Positions 27,801 through 40,700 of a stretch of DNA of 64,000 nucleotides are shown one piece after another. Positions within the stretch are counted from its first letter, which is position 1. Every line of letters begins with the position of its first letter. A program made the position numbers and the translations under genes. The stretch spans positions 15,111,559-15,175,558 of the forward strand of contig NW_024043372.1 in assembly GCF_014851395.1 (NCBI RefSeq), given 5' to 3'. This DNA is from Micropterus salmoides. Its lineage: Eukaryota > Chordata > Actinopteri > Centrarchiformes > Centrarchidae. The notes beneath the pieces were generated by a model. The model was not told where the DNA came from, ran no database searches, and saw nothing but the letters and a program-made list of their open reading frames with translations.

Positions 27801-29511
27801 ATTAGGTGGAGAAATTACACAGTGACAAAGTGATGAGCATGTGCGAGACAAAAAGGTGAGGTCCAAAATGTGCAAAACACAACATCAATAGAATATAAAA
27901 TGGCTAAATTTGTGGGAATTATTTAAACATATTATATTCTTTCATATATTATATAACCCTTTGCTATGCATGAGAGAAAAAAAGTGTGAAGCATCTTGAA
28001 ACATCAAATTAAGTTTCACAGTGTTGGTGAGTAGCGTGAGCAGCTCACCAACACCAGCTCACCTCATTATATGCAGAACGCAGGTAAGGCGGCAATGAAC
28101 GTCTGAAGTCAGGTGAGCGTGTCAACTCCCTTAGATTGAAACGCTTCAGGATCTCACTGTTGCTGCGGCCTCCTACTCTCACTATGCCCTCTTGCAGAAA
28201 TGTATGAATACCTTAAATGCAGAGGCAAACGAAATGCACTTCACATCCACCAAAACAGAGAGCTCATTTGTCTTACATCGCTCATTCAAGGTCACCGAGC
28301 AGGAGTTTGCAAAAACAAAATAATCAAATAAAGCTTGAGGTGGATGTCTCAGAATATAAACAAATACACCTCCGAATAATTATTGATTGAACTAGAAATA
28401 GATATGTCCACTTTTGTTGACTAGATACTGTGTTTTTAAATTCCAAAATACTTGAACATCACGTAAAACATATATGATATTATTAACTGGTTCCACTGCT
28501 TACCCTCAAGGAACTGATCCAGGGCATGGTTGGTGTAACACACTACCAGCATCGGAATCGTGCCAAATCTAGCTCTCCAAAGATCCTGATTTGTCAACAG
28601 AGCCTGAGCAATCTTAAGGCCAACATAGGTTTTTCCTAAGAAAATTGAGGAAGCAAAGTAGCTTAATTTTTATGTATTTCAGAAGCAACGTGAAACTTTG
28701 CAACTTTTTGGATTTTGTCATTTTGTCAAATGTGAGAAAAACATTTTACACTTTTCATTCACAATGATTGAAGTCATCCTTGTGACAATGGCTTTACAAT
28801 GCCTCACCAGTGCCAGGAGGTCCCTGTATGATGGTCAGCTCCTTTGTGAGGGCCAGCTGGAAAGCTCTCATCTGAGACTCATCTAGCCCCAACTCCTCCA
28901 TTCTCGGCCAGGCCTCTTCTTCCAGGCTGTGAAAGGGCCGTACACTGTCCTTGTAGTTAGGGTCAGCAATGGATGACAGGTCATAGATATCTCTTCTTTG
29001 CAGATAAGCTGGGGGGTGCACATCTGTGCTGCACTCCACGATGTACCTGAAAGCATTATGGATAGGATTATATCTTTTAGTGTGTACTATCTGTGTAAAA
29101 GGAGGATGTTGGACAGTTGGACTGACTCATTTATGTCAATTACCTATCTAAAGTTGGCTTACAGTAGCAATCATAAGCTACTGGTCATACCAGACCAAGC
29201 AAGGCATCAGCTGCAAAAGCCCCTGAGTGTGGTGCGTTTTGTTGCCTATGAATTCAGCTTTTCATTTATAAGAGGAAGAATGTGTGATTTGACATCGTCC
29301 TTAAATGCAAGCTCAAACACATGTATTTAGTTATGACAAATAAAGGAAATCAGTGGGAGAGCTGGAGAATAGCCCCTAGATGAACTAGGGCTTGTTTGAA
29401 GATTTACCAGGAAAAACTGTAGATGATTGTCAATTTTTACTGCAACGCTGACCCAAATTAGCACCTAACATTAAGCAAAACATCAAGAAAAACAATAGAT
29501 AAAAAAGAGAG

Positions 29512-29553
<42 letters not shown>

Positions 29554-32500
29554 AATAAATGTATGTTATCAATAACTCCCAAAACAGTTTAAAGTTGTTT
29601 CAGGCACTCCCATAAGAAAGTTCTGGGCGACAGATGGCCGACAAAGTGTCTCATATAATTCATTACTTTGTGGTGTCCATGAAGGGCACTGGGAGTGCAG
29701 ACAATAACCAAACTTTTGAACTCATCCATGCGTGATAGCATTTTGGGAATACTGCGGCGATATAATTAATTCATGCCAATTAAAAGTGTGATTGCTGAAC
29801 TTGCTTTGTACCCCGCTGTCCTTTGAATATGTGAACTCGTTTTGGGCGTGCTGTGGGATTATACAAAAACTGTGACCTTGACGGCAAGGCTTGAAACTCC
29901 TCCATAGCACACATGCTTTACACACAGACATACTCCTACCTCTGAAAGGGCAAGCTGTCCTCCTCCTGCTCCTGTAAGCCCTCTAGAACATACCGATATG
30001 CCTCAAAGTAGGCAGTGGTCTCAATCATCAGGAACAATTGCCCTTTCTGTGTAGATAGAGATATCATGAGTTTAGTTCTTTGTATATCCATTTTAGATAA
30101 AACCATAACCATAAATTCCCCCTCCCTGCACCTATCCTTAGGAACAGAACAGTTTTGGTGAGGTTTTGATTCGACTTTTGTTTGTGGTGCTATACAGTTA
30201 CAGTGAGTATTTTTTCCACCTAATTTACATTAGTGAGAGTAGACTAAATTTTCGAAACACCTGACCGTTTTTTAACTAAATGTACCGAAATAAACTGGCA
30301 CCACTAAGCACTTTTCAGTTGTAGATTTTGTAGCTTAGGTGTCTGAAATTAGACTGTAAGATCAAATTTCCTTAGCAACTGTGTGCATGCTGCGCTTATC
30401 AACAGCTGTTGAACACAGATTACTGCCACACCTGAATACTGGCCAGCTTGATTCTGCTTTCTTCAGTAAAGGTAATCTGGACCTGTCCCCTCTGCAGGCC
30501 ATTGGGATCTCGATCTGACACTGTAGCAAACAAGAAGCTCTCAAAATTATCACACGACAGGCAGACCAGGGAACCATAGAGCAGCCTCTTCGAGTTCTGC
30601 CAGCGCACAAACTGTAGGATAGATGGGGAAAGTACTGTCAATATACAACCATTTTCCATTCAGTAAGCAAAATACCAGTGTATCTCTTGAATGATATGCT
30701 TGATTGTATAATGACATATGAACACTAAATGTAACATCTAAATCCATCCAGAGGCTAACCTTAAGTGGCTGAATGTCAAACTGAACTATGTAGGCAAGTC
30801 CAGTCGACGTGCACTTGGGCACCATCAGTTTTGTGTCAAAATACACTCTGATATCATCAAAGCGCTTCGTCTTCATTGACTTATCACTTCCTCCTTCCCT
30901 TCCCATTTGGTTCCGAAGCAATTGCTGGATCCCCTCACGGAGTGGCCGTACAAAGTCCTCTCTCAGCAGCCGGAAGTGTGTGTCAAGGTAGAGGTGGGTG
31001 TTTGTATAGCGCTGAGAGGTGAGGTTGGGTCTAAGGAAGGGCCTGTGGTCCTGGTGGAACTCTTCAGGAGTTGGGTAGATGGGTATGGTCCTGAAGTTTT
31101 GTTGCTCTTCTTCACCTGGGTTAGAAAGAGTGGGAGTTTCAGTTACATATCTATAAAACTCTTTTTCTGGTTAATTGTGAAGTGTTGGTTCCAGGGCAGG
31201 ATATCAAAATGTTTAAAAGCATTTCACTAGAGATGTCTGCAAGTGGCCATTACCTGGGTTATTGGGTAGGAGGGCATAAGTGTCTCTGTCTGAGCGCAGG
31301 GTACCCTCCCTGGATCTCTCCTGGAGGTGTCTGATCAGACCCTGAACACCCTCCACACTCTCCTCCATTTGATGCTGGATGTCCACTCCTGACGCCCTCA
31401 GGCTGTTGATGGAGGCCTGGAGCAGTGTCAGCAGCAAACTCACTGCCTGGACAGAACTAGCAGGGAAGATGCTGAGGACCTAATAACCAGATATCGAGAA
31501 TAATTAGTTCATGTATATTAGCTTCTTTGCTACAAGAGGCATGGAAGTTCTACAAGAACACAAACTGATAAATAAAAGTTTGAACATTGTTGGTTATTTC
31601 ACATGAGAGATTTGTGAATTGTCAAAGACAACTCAATTATTCAACAACTTTAATTTTCTTGTATTCCTTCATTTATCCTTTAGCTGAATTTACTAACGTA
31701 TTGGTTTTTTTGATCATTCCTTCCTCTGTTTACCTCTGACAGAATAGCCAGGATGTTTTCCAGATGTCGTGGGTATTGTTCCCTGCGGACGGGGTTGAAC
31801 TCTGACTCCATGCCCACCAGATAGTGGGGCAGGATGGTGCGGAAGAACCCTGAATCTTTTATGATGCCAGCCAGGTGCTGCAGGGTGCCCCGGTCTGTCC
31901 GTGATTTGAATGCTTTACTCAGCACCAGGGAGAGGAGTTCCACAAGGTCTGGTCTCATTGTTGTCCCACTCAGGATATCTCGTAGGGCAGGGTTACAGGA
32001 CAGGGTGATGGCCACTACAGATGGGTCTTTTCCAGAGAGTTCTTCCATTGCTTTAAAGCCCAGCCCATGACCCCGTGGTGCCCCGGCTCTGCCTGTAGAA
32101 TTTGATCTCCCTCCATTCCTCCCCTGTCTGTCTCCCACAGCATCTCTTCTCTCACCCCCTCTGCCTCCTCTTCTGTCCACACTATGTCCTCCTCTCATTT
32201 TACCAATTTCTGCTGGACCCCTCCTCTCTCCTTCTCTTTCAGCTGCACCTTGCTCTCCAATTCTTCGTGGCTCATCTCTCTCTCCTCCTCCTCCTCCATT
32301 TCCACCTCTCCCCCTCCCTCCTCCTCTCTGTCTGGCTCCTCCTCCCTGTCTTCCACCACCTCTTTCACCCTCTCTTCCTTGGTGTGTGCTTCCCCCTCTT
32401 CCTCTGCCTCTCCCACGCATCCCTTCCCCTCCTCCTCCATCTGTCTCCTCCCTTTCAGCTTGACTTCGCCCATGACTTTGCGCTCTTCTTCTGACCCCTG

Positions 32501-32714
32501 TTCCCCTCACCCTGTCTCCCTGTGCCCCTCCTTGTCTTCTCCCTCTGCCTCCTCCTCTAGCATTTTCATTTTGGCCAGTATCAGTACCTGGGAGAAAAAA
32601 CAACATTCATATACTAACAAATACTTTGCTAGATTTGTACTTGATTGCCTCTCATCCTGTATAATTACCATTATTAGCTCCTCTTCTCCCCATTATTAAA
32701 GTCAGTCTTTCCAT
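18876..32714 (-). CDS. znfx1: NFX1-type zinc finger-containing protein 1 (SF1 helicase, antiviral RNA sensor)
   Basis: Coding exons in order: 32714-32669, 32587-31734, 31479-31254, 31115-30760, 30611-30432, 30046-29940, 29046-28808, 28635-28504, 28211-28063, 27773-27630, 27518-27407, 26812-26574, 25750-25611, 25039-24907, 23822-23655, 21925-21815, 21645-21550, 21328-18876. All junctions are GT/AG and phases agree. Length is about 1,961 codons (human 1,918). The N-terminus is RG/RGG-rich, followed by the ZNFX1-specific region (RASGVDI near 335). The UPF1-like helicase has Walker A GPPGTGKT at about 665, EEAA at 1,046, GDHQQ at 1,071, DKYQGEE at 1,225 and ALSRAKKG at 1,260. NFX1-type Cys/His fingers lie at 1,327-1,602, a helical region follows, and an RZ-type finger is at 1,890-1,925. 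Family knowledge: ZNFX1 is an interferon-induced double-stranded-RNA sensor acting through MAVS. The start has a good context (GACCATGG). As sequenced, the last exon carries a one-base frameshift at 21,010-21,014, ending translation after about 1,250 codons. Confidence 0.96.
21008..21014 (-). other. znfx1: One-base frameshift in znfx1 last exon
   Basis: On the minus strand the coding text reads ...GTG GCT TTT TAA, with five T where six are needed. Adding one T gives Gly-Lys-Val-Ala-Phe-Leu-Asn-Ile-Pro-Asn-Arg, which matches the family sequence leading into helicase motif VI. Downstream the frame stays open and family-like for 700 residues to the natural stop, so there is no other decay. A homopolymer sequencing or assembly error is the simplest explanation; a real allele is the alternative. 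Confidence 0.85.
24460..24872. mobile_element. hAT-type MITE in a znfx1 intron
   Basis: The terminal inverted repeats are GGGCTGGGCAATA at the left and the complement of GATAGTGCCCAGCCC at the right. Next to each end lie GATAATTATC-type palindromic segments. There is no transposase frame. Its right end is only about 35 bases from the donor site of the znfx1 exon 25039-24907. No clear 8-bp duplication could be read. Confidence 0.6.
29513..29548. repeat. (TA)n microsatellite in a znfx1 intron
   Basis: About 17 TA units in the intron between exons 30046-29940 and 29046-28808. Confidence 0.9.
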
Positions 32715-32789
32715 GGTCTCGCATGTGGTAGCTTTTGAAATTTAGGTTGGTGACACTGATGATTTTTGAGAGGCATAAAATGATAAGGT

Positions 32790-32801
32790 GAAAGTGAAAA
32801 C
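32790..32801 (+). promoter_or_regulatory. ISRE-like site in znfx1 first intron
   Basis: GAAAGTGAAAAC matches the IRF-binding core GAAANNGAAA. It lies about 75 bp upstream of the znfx1 start codon, in the first intron. It is a sequence match only. Confidence 0.4.
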
Positions 32802-33619
32802 AACACATTTTGAGCATGATTACACAGCAATTTGAAGGATGCATAATTTATGTAGCCTATAAATCCAGAAAAACACATTAGAAGTGGTTATACTTTCACT
32901 GCACTGTGTTCTATTCATACTTCTCACTCTTGTCAGTCTGATTTACAAGGTCACAGCACAGGAGTGTTGGAGTCAGATAAGGGAGGATGAGGATAAGGAG
33001 TGATCTCACTGTTTATACCTTCTGAGGAAAAAGAAGCAACCATTGTGTCTGCTTGCCTGTCTCTTCATTCTCACGAGAAAAATTTTACTTTGTGTGGTGT
33101 GCATTTGAATGGAATAGTTGCAAGCTTCATTTGAACTATTCTGTAAGTTTTGAAAGTTGAAATGTGTGACATTTTTTAATTAAAACGCATACTATTCCAA
33201 CACTTGTTGAGAGTGTACTTCGCTTGCATTTGCAATGACTTTACCCATACGAAGGGAGTGCCCTCTACTGGATGCACGAAGGACTTGCATAATATCTAGT
33301 GTAGGTTTCCTTTCGACAGAAATCGGAAAGGAGCTTTTCGTTGTGGTTGCATGACATATTTTAACGGATCCTCTCAAATACCCTGAGGCTTTACATGTAG
33401 CCTACTAACCCAACAGGCTAGACTGTTAAAAGCCTTTTGTTTATTCTAATTTCTCATGTTCTGTAGCCTACTCCGCAATGATTCTATACATTTATTATGC
33501 GGACATGTTTTGTCATTATTATTATCAGTCCTAAATTTCATTCACATTTCATAATAACTCAACCAGCTGTCTCTACCTTCCTTCTCCCCAACCGCGACAT
33601 AAAGAAAGAAATAACTTAC

Positions 33620-33745
33620 CGCAACTGAAATCCACTCAATATCACCACCAACATCAAAGCTTGTAAAAGGAAGCAGGCCCGTGCTGTTATTATTACAGCA
33701 TCTATCCAGCTCAGTCGGGAGTTTCAGCCTCAGCTTCCCCCGCTG
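33620..33745 (-). other. znfx1: znfx1 non-coding first exon (inferred)
   Basis: A strong donor (GCG/GTAAGTT) ends this exon at 33,620. The upstream limit is estimated from a TATA-like box about 30 bp further up. The next exon contains the ATG at 32,714 after a short leader; AAAAG just before it is the likely acceptor. The exact transcription start is inferred. Confidence 0.5.
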
Positions 33746-33772
33746 CTCACACTGCCTGGTGCAGGAAGCTGC

Positions 33773-33806
33773 TATTTAAATGCTCCGTCATTTTCGTTTT
33801 CGTTTC
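33773..33806 (-). promoter_or_regulatory. znfx1: znfx1 promoter: TATA-like box and ISRE
   Basis: Read on the minus strand, GAAACGAAAACGAAAA (33,806-33,791) holds three GAAA units, including one exact GAAANNGAAA IRF core. It is followed about 10 bp downstream by ATTTAAATAG (33,782-33,773), a TATA-like box, and then by the inferred first exon. The tight array fits a gene induced by interferon through ISGF3 or IRFs, as known for ZNFX1. Confidence 0.65.
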
Positions 33807-34944
33807 ATCAGAACACACCACACCTCAGCAGCAAAGGCTTTATGACTCAGAGTCACGAGAATAACACCTATGCACACAACAAATTATTTCAGTTTTTATT
33901 CAGTAGCCTATCTATGGCTATTCATTAGCAGCCCACAGCGAGAGTGGCAGGATACAGATACAGGTCTGGCTCGGTGGAACAAGTATTCCGAGATTTTACT
34001 TAATACTACAGTGGTAAAATACTCCATTACAAATAAAATCCATGCATTCAAATTATTTGATTTTGAAGTAAAACTATGCAGCATTATCAGCAAAAAGTAA
34101 TTGAAGTATTAAAGTAGCCTATAGGCCTATAGCATAATGGCTCCAATCATAATAGCAAACATGGGCAATTGTTGAATTAGGATTATTATTACTGATACAT
34201 GAATGTGTTTCATTTAACGTGCATTCAGTGTTATTCTAGCCTATTTATTGCTGTCAAATAAAGCAAATGTAAGTCAAAAATACAGTATTTCCCTCTGGAA
34301 TGTAGTAGAGTGGAAGATGTCCAATTAAGTAGGGAAAACAATGCAAATACTCAATTAAGGTAAATGAGTAACGTTAACGTTAGCCCAACGCAGCATATTT
34401 CCCCATTGGAAATAGCATATGCCTAACAAATCAATCCATCAATCGACCAAACAATTATCAAACCATCTATCTACCAATCAAATACATAAAGTAATAAATA
34501 TTATCACTTTATCATTATTATTGTTTGATCGACAACACAGCAAGGGACGCCTCCCTCCATCACCTCGACCCTACGTCATCATGCCGTCTGAGCGGGGAGG
34601 CTAGCTAAAGCTGATCTATTCTGTTGGTCGCTTCCGTCAGTGTAAACATGTAGCCGCATTGAGCGGTGTTTCATGATTGTTGACCCGTGTGTCAGTGATC
34701 CGAATAATGATGGCTGTGTTGCTGAAGAAAATATCTTCGGAACCAGAGCAGCGTCGTTCTAGCCTGATAACAAACGTTAGCTTTAACTTGGCTAACACTG
34801 AATAGCTAACTTGGATAGCTAACGTTATCGGGCCGTGTGTTGTATGGAGGCTAACCTCGCTAATTAGACAGCTAGCTTGTCAAACAAAAGAAGATGGCTA
34901 AAAATATTATCTGACAAGGGCACGCAAAGAAGTGGAGGGGAAAA
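33807..34944. promoter_or_regulatory. Divergent intergenic region between znfx1 and tbc1d20
   Basis: About 1.1 kb separates the two head-to-head genes. The half nearest tbc1d20 has a CRE-like TACGTCATC at 34,572-34,580 and repeated TAACGTTAGC motifs, plus the tbc1d20 5' leader. There is no TATA box near its start, as usual for a housekeeping gene. No coding exon is seen here. Confidence 0.45.
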
Positions 34945-37731
34945 ATGAAGAACTCTAGAAGTGTTGGTGCTACGTCCCCTGTGAATGGGAAAAAAGGTAA
35001 CGTTAACGGTGAGTTAAAGCTAAGTTAACGTTAGCTTTCTTCAATATGGGTAAGTTAATCAAATGTTTGGGGTATTTCAGCTGCTTGTTTTTAATGCCCA
35101 AAACGTGATCGCTTGTGTCTGTTGCTGGAGCTGGCCAACTAATTTATGTCCTCCATAACCTCAGCAAATGTGTTAGCTGCTTGAAAAATGAACGCGATCT
35201 TTTGCAAGATAAAAGTAAACACAGGTTAACTTCTAGCTAGCAGCAGTTAAACACGGCGTTTTGTCTCTCAGATTGGGACACCAGACGGAAGAGGAAAATT
35301 TTGGACATCACGCAGGCCCTTAGTGTGATTCCAGTGGATGTGGCAGCTTTGAGGAGGATGGCTATCAGTGAAGGAGGACTGCTGACTGATGAGATACGGT
35401 GTCAAGTCTGGCCTCGGCTTCTCAACGTCCCCCCTCACATCTTCGATCAAGAGCCAGGTATTATGTTAGCCAACGTTACATTTATGCACAAACAGATGTC
35501 AGCTACATAGGCCATCGCACATACTATTCCTTTCCCACTATTCATGACAGAGTCCTAGCAGGTGCAAGCTGCCCCACATACAGTATTTGACTAGGGTAAG
35601 TTATGGTAATGCTGATGCTCACATCTTTTGTCCAGAAAAAGTAGAGCGGGAGAATAACAAGGACTACAACCAGGTGTTGTTGGATGTCCAGCGCTCACTG
35701 CGGAGGTTCCCACCAGGTGAGTAGAACCCTTACCTGTTCAGAGAAGTGTTTCATGAAGCCCTGCTGTGTGTAGGTTCCTCCAGAAACACTGATACACCCA
35801 CAACTGAACACACCAGCACAACCAAACTGTGGTGGACCAGTCCTGAGCACCAAATTCTCTGGACTGGTCTGCTTTGCTTTCTTTGTTGATATATACTGAA
35901 CAAAATTATAAACTCAACACTTTTGTTTTTGCCCCTATTCATCATGAGCTGAACTCAAAGACCAAATACTTTCTTTATGTACACAAAAGGTCTATTTCTT
36001 TCAAGTATTGTTCACAAATCTGTCAAAATCAGTGTTAGTGAGCTCTTCTCCTTTGCTGAGATAATCCATCCACCTCACAGGTGTGGCTTAGGCTGGCCAC
36101 AATAAAAAGCCACTCGACACCATCCACCACCCACCTGTGAGGTGGATGGATTATCTCGGCAAAGGAGAAGTGCTCACTAACACAGATATGTGAACAATGA
36201 GAGAAATAGACCTTTTGTGTACATAAAGTCTTTGGTCTTTGAGTTCAGCTTATGATGTATTGATGTATTTATTCAGCTGTAACCTGACGGAACAAAATGC
36301 TGTTGGCAATAGGTTAACTGAAGATGAAAATATTAATTGAACAGATTAGACATAGTTTAGGCTATAGCCTACTCATGGACCTGTGATTGTGGAGTCACAG
36401 TCCCACTCAGTAGGTTAGCCTATTAATGATTTTTTTGCAGTGGAAAATGTGTCTAGGTTCAAACTGACTGTGAATGAATAAAATCTTGCTCATTTCGTAT
36501 TTTATGAAATACTATCAAACCCCATTCAGACTATGCAGCTAGTAATGAAAAACTCACTTTTTAACTATATTTCTTTGTTTCAGCTGCACCACAGTCATCA
36601 TCACTCAAAAATAGTCACATTATCTCCAGTATGATAAATACGATAGGAATGTTCCAATCAGTGCGACTAAAATATGAAAGTTACTGTTCATGTTGGGGCG
36701 GCTGTGGCTCAGGAGGTTGAGCGGGTTGGCGGTTCAATCCCTGGCTCCCCCTGGTTGCGTGTCGAAGTGTCCTTGGGCAAGATACTGAACCCCGAATGAG
36801 TGAGTGTGAATGTTAGTTTCCGTTTGAGCACTTAGGCTCAGTGTATGAATGTGTGTGACTGGTGAATGCAGATGTAGTGTAAAAGCGCTTTGAGTGGTCG
36901 AAAAGACTAGAAAGGCGCTATACAAGTACGGAGCATTTACATTTACATTCATTGATGAGTTTTGTACAGATTAGTTTAAACAGTGATTACTGCAGTAATG
37001 TAGCTCACAGTAAGTGTTTTTGTGCAACTGTTGCTAACCTGACAGCTGCCTTAATGTCCAGAGTGTTATAAAGAAAGGACAGTGGAGCTTATAGATTTTA
37101 TTCTATGCTGAGGATAAATCCACGATGTCCAAAGATAAGTCTCTGTCCATACATCAATGACAGATTGATCATAAAAGTCTCTGTACCAGGTCTGGAAGGT
37201 GTCTGAGCGACACATTTATTGTTGAGGAGTGTTACTGAAGTTTAGCAAGGCCCTCATCAGTTTCTGCCTTTGATCCTCTCAATACGCTCACCTTCCGGTT
37301 TGTGTTTCTGGGTAAGGGACTTTGCAAACATCCAGATTGTTCACGTCACTGAGTTGTATAATACAATAAGCACTGTCTCTGCATTGGTCAGTAATACACC
37401 AGTATAAGTTTGCATGAACCAAATATAACCGAATTGGTTATGAAAAAGTTTATTGCTGCTGATGGATTGAAGTTAATGTACAGACATACCCAAAGCTTAT
37501 TTAAACTAACACCTGTATTTTATTTTGTGTGGACTTGTACAGGAATGCCAGATGAGCAGAGGGAGGGTCTCCAGGAAGAGCTAATTGACATCATCCTCGT
37601 AGTTCTGAAACGTAATCCCCAGCTGCACTACTACCAAGGATACCATGACATTGTTGTCACCTTCTTATTGGTCCTTGGAGAGCGCCGTGCAACTGCTCTT
37701 GTGGAAAAGCTCTCAACACATCACCTCAGGT

Positions 37732-37794
<63 letters not shown>

Positions 37795-40700
37795 GAATGA
37801 TACATTTACAGCAACTTTACCTGTTTTTTCAGGTTTTCTTTGTCATGTGTCCACATGTCAGAATAAAAAATATCCTTTCCCTCCCTGCCTTCCTCCTTCA
37901 ACCACTGTTGAAGGAGGCTCTAAAAATGCTCTCCGTTTTGTCCTCTTTTTTTCAGGGACTTCATGGATCCTACCATGGACAACACAAAACACATTCTTAA
38001 TTATTTGATGCCCATCATTGAGAGGGTCAACCCTGATGTGCATGACTTCATGCAACAGTAAGACTACTGTTTTAGTCCAAATCAAATGATTTTCTGTCTT
38101 TATTAGATGTTACCTATAAGACACAAAACTTTGCAAAAAGAAAAATCCATCCTGTCATTATATCCAGTGTGAACATAATTTGCAAGTTAAGGCAGCTTTT
38201 CATAAAGGTGGAACGTTAAGAATATTAAAAGGCTCATAGCCAGCACAGATTTCCTTATGGTTAGGAAATGTAATACCATTTACACCGATCACCCGTAACG
38301 GTATGATCACCTGCCTAATATTGTGTAGGATTGTGCATCTGTAAAGGCTTTATAACACAGGACATTAAGTAGTTTGCTTGGAGGGCTATCATGACTGATA
38401 CCTTTTTATATGTTTCAGTTCAGATCCCATAGCATAACTCCCATTTTTAATCATTCCTGAGCCTGAGGCATACATTGTCCTCAAACTGGAGCATGACCCC
38501 ACATTACAGTTTTTGTGTGCTGATGTAAGTTGATCTCTGTCATGTGTTGATTGATTCTTAGGGCTGAGGTGGGTACAGTCTTTGCTCTTAGTTGGTTGAT
38601 CACCTGGTTTGGCCACGTTCTGTCAGACTTCCGCCATGTTGTCCGGTTGTATGACTTCTTCCTGGCCTGCCATCCATTGATGCCCATCTACTTTGCTGCT
38701 GTGGTGAGTTTCCTATAATCAGCACTCATAGTTTGTTGCATTTTAGATGGACTGATTAAGAAACGTATCTTTCATGTACAGTACATGAACTAAGTCTACT
38801 CAGTCAATTATGGCAAGAACATTTGTATGAGCTACATTTGTTGAGTTACTAGTTATCAGTTACCAGTTGAGGTGAGAGATTTCCTTTTTATTTCAAGGCT
38901 TTGCATACACATCGCATTAGTATTTTCACTGTGCAAGAATCCTTTGTGGCTTAAGGCTATATTGTCTGTTTTTATTGTTTAGGGCTGCAACTAACAACTA
39001 TTTTGACTGTCGAATAATCTATTGATTATTTAAATCAATAATCGACTATTCGAATTATGAATTGCACAATTATTCAGTGCCTCTTATTTAGCTAGCAGCT
39101 TTTAAATTTGGCTTGAGGTTGTTTTAGGCATGTGCTAATTAACAGTACTGACAATAAAAAGAATACTGCATTCAAAAGTAAATATTTTAATAAATGTTTC
39201 TGTTGTAACAAAAAAAATGTCATGGACCAAACAGGTTTCTACAGTAAGAAATACCCGTGTGCAATGGTGTGCATTGCACGCTCCTGTGCAGCTGGTTGTT
39301 AACAAGGCATATAATTTATCTAGAGACAGAGTAGCTTATCGCCAGTACTGCCAAAATATTTTTGTACAAAGAAAGGAATAACTTAATGTAGTGGATTTTC
39401 CGAATTTACAAAAGGGAACAATAATTAAGAATTTGTTGTAGACAACTTTTCACAAAGTTTATAAAGTTAATCGTTATAAACAATTTATAAACGTGCAGGT
39501 TTGGAGCACAGAGGTCAGATCTCAGTGAGGATAACAAGAATGCACTGAAACTTCCGGGGGCAAGTTCAGTTGCAACACATTTTGCACTGGTTATAATACC
39601 GGGTAACTTATCCAGATACAGATTGCATTTTAATACACAGTTTCACAACACTGTTACTTGTTCCCCAAAGGTCAAGTTCAAATGAGATGAAACAAACCCA
39701 TGAATTGTTCAGATTAATTTGAATGCAACCCACAGTGATGCTTTGCAAATGTTGCAATTCACAACCTTTATGGCTGAGTGAAATGCTCTCACACTTTTAG
39801 AGGTTTTAGGTCGTATTGACCTTAATAGCGTCACTAATGTTGCTAATTTTATTGTTCAGTAAGTGGGCGATTTTTGTCGACAGTGTAGGTTGATAAAATG
39901 TGATGACACCGTAGCCACTCCAGCATTTACAAAGGTAAAGGCAGATATAAGGTGTTCTGTTGTTTTTTTGATTGTTGATTGAGCAGTTGACCCATTACTA
40001 TCCATGGCTGATTGGTCTATCCCCACACAATCAAGTCACTGCAGCTGTATTATACCATGACAACAAATCTATTTTGGCTAACCTGATCATCTCAGTCATG
40101 TCCTTTCATCTCTGAAAGGATAAAAGCCTGTTCAGTCACCAATGTGCAGTTACAAATATGTCCCCATGTGTTGCTACTTGTGTTGCAGATCGTACTGTAC
40201 AGAGAGGAGGAAGTGTTGGAGTGTGAATGCGATATGGCCATGGTTCATCACCTGCTATCTCAGATTCCCCAGGACCTGCCATATGAGACACTCATCAGCC
40301 GTGCAGGAGACCTCTTTGTCCAGTTCCCTCCATCTGAACTGGCTAGAGAGGCTGCCTCACATGAAAGGTAGTTAACTCCTTAGGGGTTTCCACCTTACCG
40401 TTACTGACGCTACCTGCCTTAGTGGTAGGAATGTTTAGTTTTTCTGCTTCTACATCTGCACGCTATTGTTATATAAATAGTAAAATGTTCATATTTTACT
40501 TTCTTGTGCTTCTCAACAACTCCAGTAAGTCACCGTTCTTTCATTTACACTTTGCTTTTCTGTCTTTCTCTGTCTCTTCATGTTTCTGTCTCTTTTACTC
40601 CTAAGCATGGCAAGCTCTACCTTTAAGGACTTTGACCTTGCGTCCACTCAACAGCGACCAGACTCTGTTCTCCGACGCCGACGCAGACAGAAACAGGCTG

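Noticed and set aside
32102..32699. Long plus-strand open frames rich in Ser, Pro, Leu and His
   Set aside because: They are antisense to the RGG-encoding znfx1 exon; the C/T-rich complement of a Gly/Arg-rich coding region is open in several frames.
36692..36765. A tRNA gene
   Set aside because: A and B boxes are present but the fold is incomplete and the SINE body follows, so it is the head of a tRNA-derived SINE.
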